NCBI GenBank assembly: GCA_002408125.1
Contig: DHQO01000023.1
Coordinates: forward strand, 186,001-250,000
Origin: Hyphomonadaceae bacterium UBA5336
GTDB taxonomy: Bacteria; Pseudomonadota; Alphaproteobacteria; Caulobacterales; Hyphomonadaceae
Length of the DNA stretch: 64,000 nt
Direction: 5' to 3'
The first letter of the stretch is position 1, and the number at the start of each line of letters is the position of its first letter. This document shows positions 49,594-57,936 of this stretch, in pieces. The translations under genes and the position numbers were made by a program. The notes under the pieces are model-generated. The model did no database searches, had not been told where the DNA came from, and saw only the letters and a list, made by a program, of their open reading frames with translations.

Positions 49594-50982
49594 TCAGACC
49601 TCCTCGAGCACGCGGCCCGGATTGAGCAGGTCGTACGGATCCAGCGCAGATTTCAGCTGGCGCATCAGAGCAAGCTCTTCCGGCGTGCGCGAGAGCGGCA
49701 GCCATTCGCGCTTGTCCAGCCCGATACCGTGCTCGGCCGAGACCGATCCGTTCAGCTTTGTCAGGGGGCGGTAGACGATCTCTTCCGCACGATGCTTGGC
49801 TTCCCCACTCCACGGGCGCGGCGCGACGAGAAGGTGCAGGTTGCTGTCGCCGATATGGCCGAAGACAGCCATTATCGACTCCTCGCCGCAGGTTTCCGTG
49901 AGGTTCGCCTTCACGTCGTTGATATAGTCGTCCATCCGCACGATGGGCAGGCTGACATCGAAGGCGATGCCCGGCATCATCGCCTTGATCTGCCCTTCGA
50001 TATCCTCGCGGATGGCCCAGATGGCGTCGCGCTGGGCCTTAGAGGTGGCGATGACGGCGTCGGCAGCGACCTCCTGCTCCAGGGCTTCGCTCAGCACTTC
50101 AGTGAACAGGGCCGTGTCGCGCTCCGGATCGATACCGGCAATCTCCACAATAACGTAATAGGCATGTCCGGCTGCCAGAGGCGGCTGGTGGCGACCGCTT
50201 TCCACGCCGATCATGTTGTAATAGTCGCTCCACATCACCTCGAAGGAGCGCACCAGCGAGCCGAGCCGGCTGCTTGTCATGGAGAAGATCTGCTTGAGCT
50301 TGTCGAAGCTGTCGATGGCGAGAATGGCCGTGGCATCGCTGATCGGGGCCGGCTGCAGGCGCAGCACTGCGCGTGTGACCAGTCCCAGCGTGCCCTCGCT
50401 GCCGATGAAAAGCTGTTTCAGGTCATAGGCGGCATTGTTCTTGAGCAGGGTATTCATCGACGAGACGATGGTCCCGTCGGCCAGCACGGCTTCCAGACCG
50501 AGAATGTTCTCGCGCGTCATGCCATAGCGGATCACTGTATTGCCGCCGGCATTGGTGGAGATATTCCCGCCAATCGTGCACGAGCCGCGCGCGCCGAGAT
50601 CGACGCCATAGATCAGGCCGTGCTCGGTCACCGCCTCATGGACCGCCTGCAAGGGGACACCAGCCTGGACGGTTGCCGTCTTGCCGATGGGGTCGATCTC
50701 CTCAATGGCGCGCATGCGCTCAAACGAGATCTGCAACTCGTCGCCCGTAGCGACCCCGCCATGGACGAGGCCTGTGAGCCCACCAGCGGGAACCACGGGC
50801 TGGCGCGCCGCATGGCAGAGTTTCATGACCTCGGAAAGTTCCTCAGTCGAGCGGGGGCGCACCACGGCCTTCGCCGCGCAAGATGTACTGCCGAGCCAGT
50901 CGGCTGGGCGCTTGCCGACATCCTCTCCGGTGATCAGGCCCGTATCGCCCACCACCGCGCGGATTTGTTCCAGAAGGTCCAT
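49594..50982 (-). CDS. FAD-linked oxidase (GlcD/D-lactate dehydrogenase family)
   Basis: The 462-residue protein has the PCMH FAD-binding domain: VVRPRSTEELSEVMKLCHAA near residue 38, PAGGLTGLVHGG near 65, and GARGSCTIGGNISTNAGGNT near 129. The FAD-linked oxidase C-terminal domain follows, with GHIGDSNLHLLVAPRP near 365 and SVSAEHGIGLDKREWL near 405. It oxidises a D-2-hydroxyacid to the 2-ketoacid. It is the last gene of the long minus-strand operon, directly after an FMN-type oxidase. Confidence 0.88.
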   Translation of the reverse strand: MDLLEQIRAVVGDTGLITGEDVGKRPADWLGSTSCAAKAVVRPRSTEELSEVMKLCHAARQPVVPAGGLTGLVHGGVATGDELQISFERMRAIEEIDPIGKTATVQAGVPLQAVHEAVTEHGLIYGVDLGARGSCTIGGNISTNAGGNTVIRYGMTRENILGLEAVLADGTIVSSMNTLLKNNAAYDLKQLFIGSEGTLGLVTRAVLRLQPAPISDATAILAIDSFDKLKQIFSMTSSRLGSLVRSFEVMWSDYYNMIGVESGRHQPPLAAGHAYYVIVEIAGIDPERDTALFTEVLSEALEQEVAADAVIATSKAQRDAIWAIREDIEGQIKAMMPGIAFDVSLPIVRMDDYINDVKANLTETCGEESIMAVFGHIGDSNLHLLVAPRPWSGEAKHRAEEIVYRPLTKLNGSVSAEHGIGLDKREWLPLSRTPEELALMRQLKSALDPYDLLNPGRVLEEV

Positions 50983-50986
50983 GGTG

Positions 50987-52153
50987 TCACTCCCTCAATA
51001 ATATCTTTTCGGTGACCTCTGAGGCTTTCGGAAGCCCCGTCAAGCCCAGTGCCGTGCGAATGTCCTGCTTCATCAGCGCCAGCATGCGCGACAGGGCCGG
51101 CGCGCCGCCAGCGCCCAGTGCGAACACCCAGGGCCGGCCGATCAGCGCTGCTTTTGCGCCCAAGGCCAGCGAACGGACCACATCCTGTCCCGAGCGTATG
51201 CCGCCATCCACTAAAATCGTCGTATCCGACCCAACCGCATCGGCGATCCGCGGCAGCATGACGGCGGTGGACTCAACACCATCGAGCTGGCGCCCGCCAT
51301 GATTGGAGACCACAATGCCGTCGGCGCCGACACTGATAGCCTGCCGCGCATCGCCGGTATCGAGTATACCCTTCAGGACCAGATTGCCTTTCCAGACATT
51401 GCGTAGCCATTCCATGTCGGCCCAGGTCACGGAGCTGTCGAACTGTTGTGTGACCCAGGCGGCATAGTCGCGTGGATTGGTCGAATGGCCGACATATTTC
51501 GCCAGATTGCCAAAGCCGTGCGGCCCGCCTTTCAGTCCCACATCCAGAGCCCAGCCGGGGTGGATCGCATAGTCGATAAGGCCTGCGCGCAGCTTCCCCC
51601 ACGGCCCGAGGCCGCCGGTCATCCCGTTGCGTATGTCGCGGTAGCGTGTTCCGAGCACGGCAAGATCGATGGTGAAGAGCAGGGTGCGCACGCCATGCTC
51701 CCACGCGCTGTCGAGAATCTCCTGCACAATGCCCCGGTCCCTGAGCATGTAGAGCTGGAACCAGCAGGCCGTCTCGGACACGCCGGCGACTTCTTCCACG
51801 GGGCAGATGCCGACGGTGGAGAGGCAGAACGGGATGCCCGCCGCATCGGCGGCGCGCTTGGCCTGCGCCTCGCCGCGCCGGGCCGACATGCCGCCCATGC
51901 CGATCGGTGCGAGGACGACCGGCATGTCCAGGGTTTCGCCGAACAGCTCCACGCTGCAGTCCATCTGTGAGGCGTCGCAGAGCACTTTCTGGTTCAGCTT
52001 CACCGCCTCCCAGTCGGCGACATTCCTGCGCAGGGTAACCTCGGCGGTGGCCCCGCCATCGATATAGTCGAACAGGAAGCGCGGCATGCGCTGTTCCGAT
52101 TTCCGGCGGAAATCCTCATAGGAAGCCGGCAGAAGATCGAGCGAGCCCGCCAT
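50987..52153 (-). CDS. FMN-dependent alpha-hydroxyacid oxidase/dehydrogenase (LldD-like)
   Basis: I use the ATG at 52153 (MAGSLDLLPASYEDF), 1 base after the previous stop. The TTG at 52171 would add six residues. The protein of about 388 residues is a TIM-barrel flavoenzyme with the catalytic His in VVSNHGGRQLDG, the FMN loop of DGGIRSGQDVVRSLALGAKA, and APIGMGGMSARRGE near residue 90. It oxidises an L-2-hydroxyacid. Next to the FAD-type oxidase it could cover the other stereoisomer of the same acid. Confidence 0.88.
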   Translation of the reverse strand: MAGSLDLLPASYEDFRRKSEQRMPRFLFDYIDGGATAEVTLRRNVADWEAVKLNQKVLCDASQMDCSVELFGETLDMPVVLAPIGMGGMSARRGEAQAKRAADAAGIPFCLSTVGICPVEEVAGVSETACWFQLYMLRDRGIVQEILDSAWEHGVRTLLFTIDLAVLGTRYRDIRNGMTGGLGPWGKLRAGLIDYAIHPGWALDVGLKGGPHGFGNLAKYVGHSTNPRDYAAWVTQQFDSSVTWADMEWLRNVWKGNLVLKGILDTGDARQAISVGADGIVVSNHGGRQLDGVESTAVMLPRIADAVGSDTTILVDGGIRSGQDVVRSLALGAKAALIGRPWVFALGAGGAPALSRMLALMKQDIRTALGLTGLPKASEVTEKILLRE

Positions 52154-52154
52154 C

Positions 52155-53702
52155 TCAGAGAATCGCCTCAATCAGGTGCGGGCCCCTGGTGCCGAGCGCC
52201 TCCAGCATGGCATTGCGAAACTCCTCGCTTGTCGCAGCGCGCATGGCCGGAACGCCCATGCCCTCGGAAATCTGGCACCAGTTGATCTCAGGCCGGGTGA
52301 GGTCGAGCATGGAGAGCGCCTTGGGTCCGGGGTTTTGCACACCTACCCTGGAGAGCTCGATGTTCAGGATCGCATAGGAGCCATTGTTCAAGACGATGGT
52401 GGTGACGTCGAGTTCCTCGCGTGCCATCGTCCACAGGGCCTGGTTTGTATACATGCCCGAGCCATCGGCCTGCAGGGCGATGACCTTGCGGTGCGGACAG
52501 GCCACCGCTGCGCCGACGGCGAGCGGCATGCCCTGGCCGATGGCGCCTCCGGTGAGGGTGAGCCAGTCATGCCGTTGCGCGCCGGCGGTCAGGCCATAGA
52601 CGGCCAGTCCGGCCGTGGCAGATTCGTCTGACACGATGGTATCTTCCGGGATGAGTTCGGACAGGATGGCGCCGATGGCTTTGGGCGAAAGCTTGCCCGG
52701 TTCGGCGGGAATGATTGCACGTTCCTGGATGCCCATCGGTTCCGCAGGGGCCTCCAGCGCCTCGGCAAGTGCGGAGAGCGCCGCATAAGTGTCTTCCCGC
52801 TGCGAGGCAAGCCGCACGAGATTGGCTCCGGCTGGCGACAGCCAGCTCGGCTTGTCCGGGTATGCGAAGAAGGAGACCGGTGGCTCCGTCCCGCAGAAGA
52901 CGATGGTGCCGAAGGGCTTGAGGAAGGCTTCCGCTTGCTCGCCGAAATAGGGTAGTTTCTCCACCGGCACCCGGCCGGCCCCGCGTTGCAGGCGGGCTGG
53001 AAAGGTCTCGCAGACGAGCCGCGCGCCGGTCGCCGCCGCGATCCGCCCGGCCAGGACAAGTGTCTCCTCGCGCAGGGCACGCCCGCCCAGGAAGAGGCAC
53101 TTGTCTCCCGTTCCGGCTTTCAGGGCCTCAGCGGCGGTATCTATGACAGAGTCCGGACTGCGCGGAGCCGCAGGCAGGGGCTGGGGTTCAAGCACAGCCG
53201 AGCCTTCCGTCCAGGCATGGTCAGCCGGTACGATCACGGTTGCGATCTTGCCGGGATAGCTTTGCGCGATGCAGAAGGCTTCCGCCCCGGCCTGTGCAAG
53301 GTCGCGTTCGGAACGTGACACCCGCACCCAGTCCGACATCGGCTTGGCGACGGAAATCACGTCAGATGTCAGCGGTGCATCATGGTGCAGGTGATAGGTC
53401 GCATGATCGCCGACCATGTTGATCATCGGCGTTGCTGCGCGGCGGGCATTGTGCAGGTTTGCCAGCCCGTTGCCGAGGCCCGGGCCAAGATGCAGCAAGG
53501 TGACCGCCGGCTTGTCGGCCATCCGGCCATAGCCATCTGCCGCGCCGGTCACCACGCCTTCGAACAGGCCGAGGATCGCGCGCATGCCGGGCTCGCGGTC
53601 GATGGCTGCTACCAACTGCATTTCTGACGTACCCGGATTGGCAAAGCAGACATCGACGCCGCATGCCTTCAGTGTACCAATAAAGGCTTCTGCGCCATTC
53701 AT
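52155..53702 (-). CDS. Thiamine-diphosphate enzyme, acetolactate synthase/benzoylformate decarboxylase-like
   Basis: The 515-residue protein has the three-domain ThDP layout. The catalytic Glu is E48 in LFEGVVTGAADGYGRM. A central domain follows, then the ThDP-binding motif in ALQADGSGMYTNQALWTMAR with the closing NN of VLNNGSYAI. No separate regulatory subunit gene is adjacent. It probably decarboxylates or carboligates a 2-ketoacid made by the hydroxyacid oxidases. The specific reaction is unknown. Confidence 0.84.
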   Translation of the reverse strand: MNGAEAFIGTLKACGVDVCFANPGTSEMQLVAAIDREPGMRAILGLFEGVVTGAADGYGRMADKPAVTLLHLGPGLGNGLANLHNARRAATPMINMVGDHATYHLHHDAPLTSDVISVAKPMSDWVRVSRSERDLAQAGAEAFCIAQSYPGKIATVIVPADHAWTEGSAVLEPQPLPAAPRSPDSVIDTAAEALKAGTGDKCLFLGGRALREETLVLAGRIAAATGARLVCETFPARLQRGAGRVPVEKLPYFGEQAEAFLKPFGTIVFCGTEPPVSFFAYPDKPSWLSPAGANLVRLASQREDTYAALSALAEALEAPAEPMGIQERAIIPAEPGKLSPKAIGAILSELIPEDTIVSDESATAGLAVYGLTAGAQRHDWLTLTGGAIGQGMPLAVGAAVACPHRKVIALQADGSGMYTNQALWTMAREELDVTTIVLNNGSYAILNIELSRVGVQNPGPKALSMLDLTRPEINWCQISEGMGVPAMRAATSEEFRNAMLEALGTRGPHLIEAIL

Positions 53703-53792
53703 CCTTCTCGCTCCCTTTGTGGTCTCGCCCGCACGGCTCGTTTGCGGCCATTCGGCGAGTATTTGTTCCTATCTACCCGAGGTCGGCCTTCT

Positions 53793-54638
53793 TCACCCGC
53801 CGCTCTTCTCGAGGCCGCGGGATTCCTCCGACCAGACCGGCGCGTTCATTTCCGCGAACCGCTCGAAGCTGCCTTGCTCCCCGAACCGCTTGAGGATGTC
53901 GGCATCTGTAAAGTGCTGGCCCGTACTTGTGCCGGCGTCCTGCATCGCCAGTAGCACCGCGGCCTCGACATAACTGTCTGGTGGCGACAGTCGGTGGGCG
54001 CGGGCCTGCCTTGCCTTGGCAGGGCGCGCATTCAGCCAGCCGGGCGTTTCGATGCCAGCGACCGGGCGCATGGAGTTCACAGCGATATTGTTCTCCACCT
54101 GCTCGGCGGCAAAGGCATTGGTCATGGATTCAACAGCGCTCTTGGTGGCGCCATAGTGGCTCGGCTTCTTCGCGGCGACCGAGGAGATCGTGATGATGTT
54201 TCCGCTGCCCTGGTCCAACATCGTGGGCAGGACGGCCCGGATGGCGTGGTAGACGCCATGGACATTGACCTGGAACTGCTTGTCCCAGTCGTCGGGATCC
54301 ATGGTGGAGATCGTGCCCGGTGCGTAGAAGATCGCATTGGTCATCAATACGTCGATGCGCCCGAATTGCCTGAGCACCGTCTCGGCCATGGCCGCAATGG
54401 AAGAGCGGTCGGCGACATCGCATGCCACAGCAAGCGCGGACCCGCCGGCATCCTTGATCAGTTTCGCTGTTTCTCCGATGGAACCGGGAAGGTTCTCCGC
54501 CGGGGCTTTCGAGCGGGCCGCGACCACCACATGCGCGCCCTCCGCGCCGTACCCCAGCGCGCAGTGCCGACCGAGGCCACGGCTGGCCCCTGTGATGATG
54601 ATCACTTTTCCCGCCAGTCTCCCGGTCACCGTCTTCAC
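53793..54638 (-). CDS. Short-chain dehydrogenase/reductase
   Basis: The 281-residue SDR has TGASRGLG (near residue 16), DVADRSS (near 74) and a complete catalytic centre (SSVAAKKPSHYGATK: Ser, Tyr and Lys all present). A C-terminal extension of about 30 residues beyond the usual length is rich in polar residues. It belongs to the same minus-strand operon, between the D-2-hydroxyacid dehydrogenase and the ThDP enzyme. The substrate is unknown. Confidence 0.86.
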   Translation of the reverse strand: MKTVTGRLAGKVIIITGASRGLGRHCALGYGAEGAHVVVAARSKAPAENLPGSIGETAKLIKDAGGSALAVACDVADRSSIAAMAETVLRQFGRIDVLMTNAIFYAPGTISTMDPDDWDKQFQVNVHGVYHAIRAVLPTMLDQGSGNIITISSVAAKKPSHYGATKSAVESMTNAFAAEQVENNIAVNSMRPVAGIETPGWLNARPAKARQARAHRLSPPDSYVEAAVLLAMQDAGTSTGQHFTDADILKRFGEQGSFERFAEMNAPVWSEESRGLEKSGG

Positions 54639-54740
54639 GTTTCACTCTCGTTTTCTTTGTTGCAGCTTACCAGCTGGTCTGTAGGCGGCCAGTGCGCAGC
54701 CTGAATGGATATATGCACCATCGCCATACGGCACCGCGCA

Positions 54741-55760
54741 TCAGAGCAGCTCCGACACCGCCTTGCGGCCATCGGCCACCACGCATTGGGCCGGCGGATC
54801 CCCACCGTCGAGAACATCAGCCACGCAGATGGCCGCGATCATGTTCGTGCGCGCAAGTGCCTCGTCGGTGGACGCCCCGGCATGCGGTGCGGCGATCACG
54901 TTCGGCAGGGCGATGAGTTCATTGGTGACCGGCATCAGTTCCGGATTGGCCTCGCTTTCGAACACATCGAGCCCGGCGCCGAGGATCTGCTTGTTCTTGA
55001 GCGCGTTCAGCAGGTCGGTATCGTTTACCAGACCGCCACGCGCGGAATTGACCAGGATGGCGGTGGATTTCATGCGCGAGAAAACATCGGCATTGAACAT
55101 GTGCCGCGTCTCATCAATGAGGGGAGCATGAACCGAGATATAGTCGGCGCGGGCAACCAGCGTGTCGAAGTCCGCAAGCGTAAGGCCAAGCTCGTCGGCC
55201 TCTTCCAGTGTCAGGTCAGGGCTGCTGACGAGGATCTCGGCATTGAACCCTTTCAGGCGTTTCGCCAGACTGCGCCCGATCCGCCCGAAGCCGATAATGC
55301 CCACGGTTTTCTGATACAGCTCGGTGCCGACCAGAATGTTCCAGCGGCCCTCGTTCATTGCCATCTGGGCTTCGCGAAAGCGCCGCCCGATCGAGATCAT
55401 CATGCCGATGACCTGATCGGCCACGGAATCATTGTTGCCACCGGCCGCAATGGTCACGACCTTGCCAAGCTCGGTCGCCGCCTCGGTGTCGACCTTCTCA
55501 AATCCAACCCCCCGCCGGGAGATGATGGCGAGGTCAGGCAGCATGGACTGGACCTCCCGCGTGATGCGCGGATGGCCGACAATCCAGCCGCCGGCGCCGG
55601 CCAGAAGGTCCCGGATCTGGGGCGGTGTGAGTTCAGCTTCTGACGTGTTCTCTGGCAGTGTCGCAATCTCAACCTCGCAACCGCGTGACTTCAGGAAGTC
55701 GATGGCGGCATCGTCGAAAAATTTCTGGGTGACGACCACTTTCCTGGGTGGAGCTTTCAT
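54741..55760 (-). CDS. D-isomer-specific 2-hydroxyacid dehydrogenase
   Basis: A 339-residue NAD-dependent dehydrogenase: the nucleotide motif GIIGFGRIGRSLAKRL lies near residue 152, and the catalytic Arg is in LVNSARGGLVND, the Glu in FESEANPELM and the His in APHAGASTDEA. It resembles phosphoglycerate dehydrogenase but has no ACT domain, so it is probably catabolic. Its start overlaps the LeuD stop by 4 bases. Confidence 0.88.
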   Translation of the reverse strand: MKAPPRKVVVTQKFFDDAAIDFLKSRGCEVEIATLPENTSEAELTPPQIRDLLAGAGGWIVGHPRITREVQSMLPDLAIISRRGVGFEKVDTEAATELGKVVTIAAGGNNDSVADQVIGMMISIGRRFREAQMAMNEGRWNILVGTELYQKTVGIIGFGRIGRSLAKRLKGFNAEILVSSPDLTLEEADELGLTLADFDTLVARADYISVHAPLIDETRHMFNADVFSRMKSTAILVNSARGGLVNDTDLLNALKNKQILGAGLDVFESEANPELMPVTNELIALPNVIAAPHAGASTDEALARTNMIAAICVADVLDGGDPPAQCVVADGRKAVSELL

Positions 55761-56383
55761 CTATCGATCCTCTCGGGTTCGGTCAGCCAGCCGCGTTCTG
55801 CGAGATAACTGGCTTCGAAGGCGGCGATCTCATCGCGCCGCTTCAGGGTCAGCCCGACAGCGTCCAGGCCGTTCATGAGCATGAATTTCCGCCGTTCACT
55901 GATGTCGAAGGCGATGGTGGATCCGACCGTTTCGATGGTCTGGGCGGGCAGGTCGATGGTCACCTTCGCGCCGGCCCGGGCATGGTCCATGATGTGGTCG
56001 ACATCATCGCTGCCGGCCTCGATGGCCAGCAGGCCGTTGCGGGCGCAATTGTCGAAGAATATCCCGGCAAAGGAAGGGGCTATGATGGCGCGGATGCCGA
56101 GCTGCAGCAGGCCCCAGACGGCATGCTCGCGGCTCGATCCGCAACCGAAATTGTCTCCGGCGACGAGGAACCGGGCCTCGGTCCAGGGTGCGCGGTTGAG
56201 AACGAACTTCGGATCGGGCGTGCCGTTGGGCAGGAACCTCAGGTCATGGAACACGCCGGCATCGAGGCCCTTGCGGTCGATCCCCTTCAGGAAGATCTTC
56301 GGCATGATCACGTCGGTATCGATATTCGACGCCCTCAGGGGCGCGATATGGGCTGTGAGGCGAGTGAAGGGTTCAAACGGCAT
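55757..56383 (-). CDS. leuD: 3-isopropylmalate dehydratase-like small subunit (LeuD type)
   Basis: The 208-residue protein has the swivel-domain motifs of aconitase-superfamily small subunits: NIDTDVIMPKIFLK near residue 20 and VAGDNFGCGSSREHAVWGLL near 73. It pairs with the adjoining large subunit, whose stop codon overlaps this gene's ATG by one base. In this catabolic operon the substrate is more likely a citramalate- or dimethylmalate-like acid than isopropylmalate. Confidence 0.87.
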   Translation of the reverse strand: MPFEPFTRLTAHIAPLRASNIDTDVIMPKIFLKGIDRKGLDAGVFHDLRFLPNGTPDPKFVLNRAPWTEARFLVAGDNFGCGSSREHAVWGLLQLGIRAIIAPSFAGIFFDNCARNGLLAIEAGSDDVDHIMDHARAGAKVTIDLPAQTIETVGSTIAFDISERRKFMLMNGLDAVGLTLKRRDEIAAFEASYLAERGWLTEPERIDR

Positions 56384-57801
56384 CAGGCTGTCCCCAATGT
56401 GCGAACATCGCAGAGGTGTCCCGCCACGGCGGCAGCAGCAACCATTGCCGGACTCATCAGATGCGTGCGCGCGCCCGCGCCCTGACGGCCCTCGAAATTC
56501 CTGTTGGTGCTCGATGCGCAGCGCTTGCCGGGCGCGATAACGTCATCGTTCATGGCCAGGCACATGGAACAGCCCGACTGGCGCCATTCAAACCCCGCGT
56601 CCAGGAATATCCGGTCGAGGCCTTCGGTTTCAGCCTGACGGCGCACTTCGCTCGAACCTGGAACGATGATCGCCTTGACTCCTGCCGCCACCTTGCGCCC
56701 GCTGAGGACGGTGGCTGCCGCGCGCAGATCCTCGATGCGCGCATTGGTGCATGAACCGATAAAGGCGTGATCGATGCGGATGGAACTCAGAGCAGCGCCG
56801 GGCTCCAGCCCCATATAGGTGAGCGCTCGCGACGCATCGCGCTTGCGGTCAGCGTCGGGTTCGTCGTCGGGGTTGGGGATGCTGGCGGATATCGGGGCGG
56901 CCTGGTCCGGGCTGGTACCCCAGGTCACCATGGGTTCTATCTCTGCCGCATCGATCTCGACGGTGCGCTCGAATGTGGCGCCGGGATCTGAGCGAAGGCG
57001 GCTCCAGCTTTCCCGTGCGGCATGAAGCTGCGCGCCGCGCGGGGCGCGGGGGCGGCCTTCAATATAGCGGAACGTTGTCTCGTCAGGCGCCATCAGCGCG
57101 CCCCGGGCGCCGCATTCCACCGCCATGTTGCAGATCGTCATGCGGCCTTCCATGGAGAAGCCGGAAATGGCGGGGCCGGCGAACTCCACGGCAAATCCGG
57201 TCGCGCCGGATGCGCCGATTTCGCGGATCACCGCCATGATCACATCCTTGGCCGTGATCCCGACCGGCAGGACGCCGTCAATGCGGATCAACATGTTTTT
57301 CAGGCGCCGGTAGACCAGTGTCTGGGTCGCCAGCAGGTGTTCGATATCCGAGGTTCCGATACCGAATCCGAGCGAGCCGAAGGCGCCATAGGTGGTCGTG
57401 TGACTGTCGCCGGCTGCGATGACCTCGCCGGGTAGGATCAGCCCAAGTTCGGGCATCACGACATGCTCGATACCCTGTTGGCGATGGAAGAGGTCGAAGA
57501 GTTCGATGCCGAAATCGGTGCAGTTCTTCGCAAAATAGGCCGATTGGATGTCGCGCTCCTCGTTGAGAAGCACATCCCGGTCGGGTCTTGTTGAATTGAC
57601 ATGATCGACAACGCCCAGTGCCGTCTCTGGCCGCCAGACTCTCCGGCCCGCTTCACGCAGGCCCGTAAAGGCCTGCGGGCTGGTGTATTCGTTCAGGACC
57701 GTTCTATCGACATAGAGCAGAAGCTCATCGTCATTCTCGCCCAGACTGCATACGCGGTGAGATTCGACCAGTTTGTCATACAGTGTCTTGGGGGCAGGCA
57801 T
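56383..57801 (-). CDS. leuC: 3-isopropylmalate dehydratase-like large subunit (LeuC type)
   Basis: The 472-residue protein has the [4Fe-4S] ligand Cys positions of the aconitase family in IGSCTNARIEDLRAAA (near residue 347) and SGCSMCLAMNDDVIAPGKRC (near 410). It also has GDSHTTTYGAFGSLGFGIGT near 130. It moves or removes water in 2-hydroxy di- or tricarboxylates together with the LeuD-type subunit. It is the first gene of the seven- or eight-gene minus-strand operon, with a palindromic candidate operator upstream. Confidence 0.88.
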   Translation of the reverse strand: MPAPKTLYDKLVESHRVCSLGENDDELLLYVDRTVLNEYTSPQAFTGLREAGRRVWRPETALGVVDHVNSTRPDRDVLLNEERDIQSAYFAKNCTDFGIELFDLFHRQQGIEHVVMPELGLILPGEVIAAGDSHTTTYGAFGSLGFGIGTSDIEHLLATQTLVYRRLKNMLIRIDGVLPVGITAKDVIMAVIREIGASGATGFAVEFAGPAISGFSMEGRMTICNMAVECGARGALMAPDETTFRYIEGRPRAPRGAQLHAARESWSRLRSDPGATFERTVEIDAAEIEPMVTWGTSPDQAAPISASIPNPDDEPDADRKRDASRALTYMGLEPGAALSSIRIDHAFIGSCTNARIEDLRAAATVLSGRKVAAGVKAIIVPGSSEVRRQAETEGLDRIFLDAGFEWRQSGCSMCLAMNDDVIAPGKRCASSTNRNFEGRQGAGARTHLMSPAMVAAAAVAGHLCDVRTLGTA

Positions 57802-57871
57802 TGAGGTTCCGGCGGTGACGTCGCTATGCCCGAAAATAACGGTCCAGGGGGCATGCGGTAGTGAAAAGGAT

Positions 57872-57885
57872 GCATGAATTCATGC
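57872..57885. promoter_or_regulatory. Palindromic site upstream of leuC-type gene
   Basis: GCATGAATTCATGC is a perfect 14-bp palindrome, nested in a wider inverted repeat GCGGTAG (57855-57861) and CTACCG (57888-57893). It lies 71 bases upstream of the start at 57801, in the gap after the IlvD/Edd gene, so the leuC-type operon probably has its own promoter here. The binder is unknown. Confidence 0.55.
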
Positions 57886-57936
57886 GGCTACCGTCTGGGC
57901 GAGAAACGGTGTCGGATTCTCGCGCGATATGTGCAG

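Noticed and set aside
52154..52171. TTG start of the FMN oxidase at 52171
   Set aside because: The ATG at 52153 sits next to the previous stop and starts normal family sequence.
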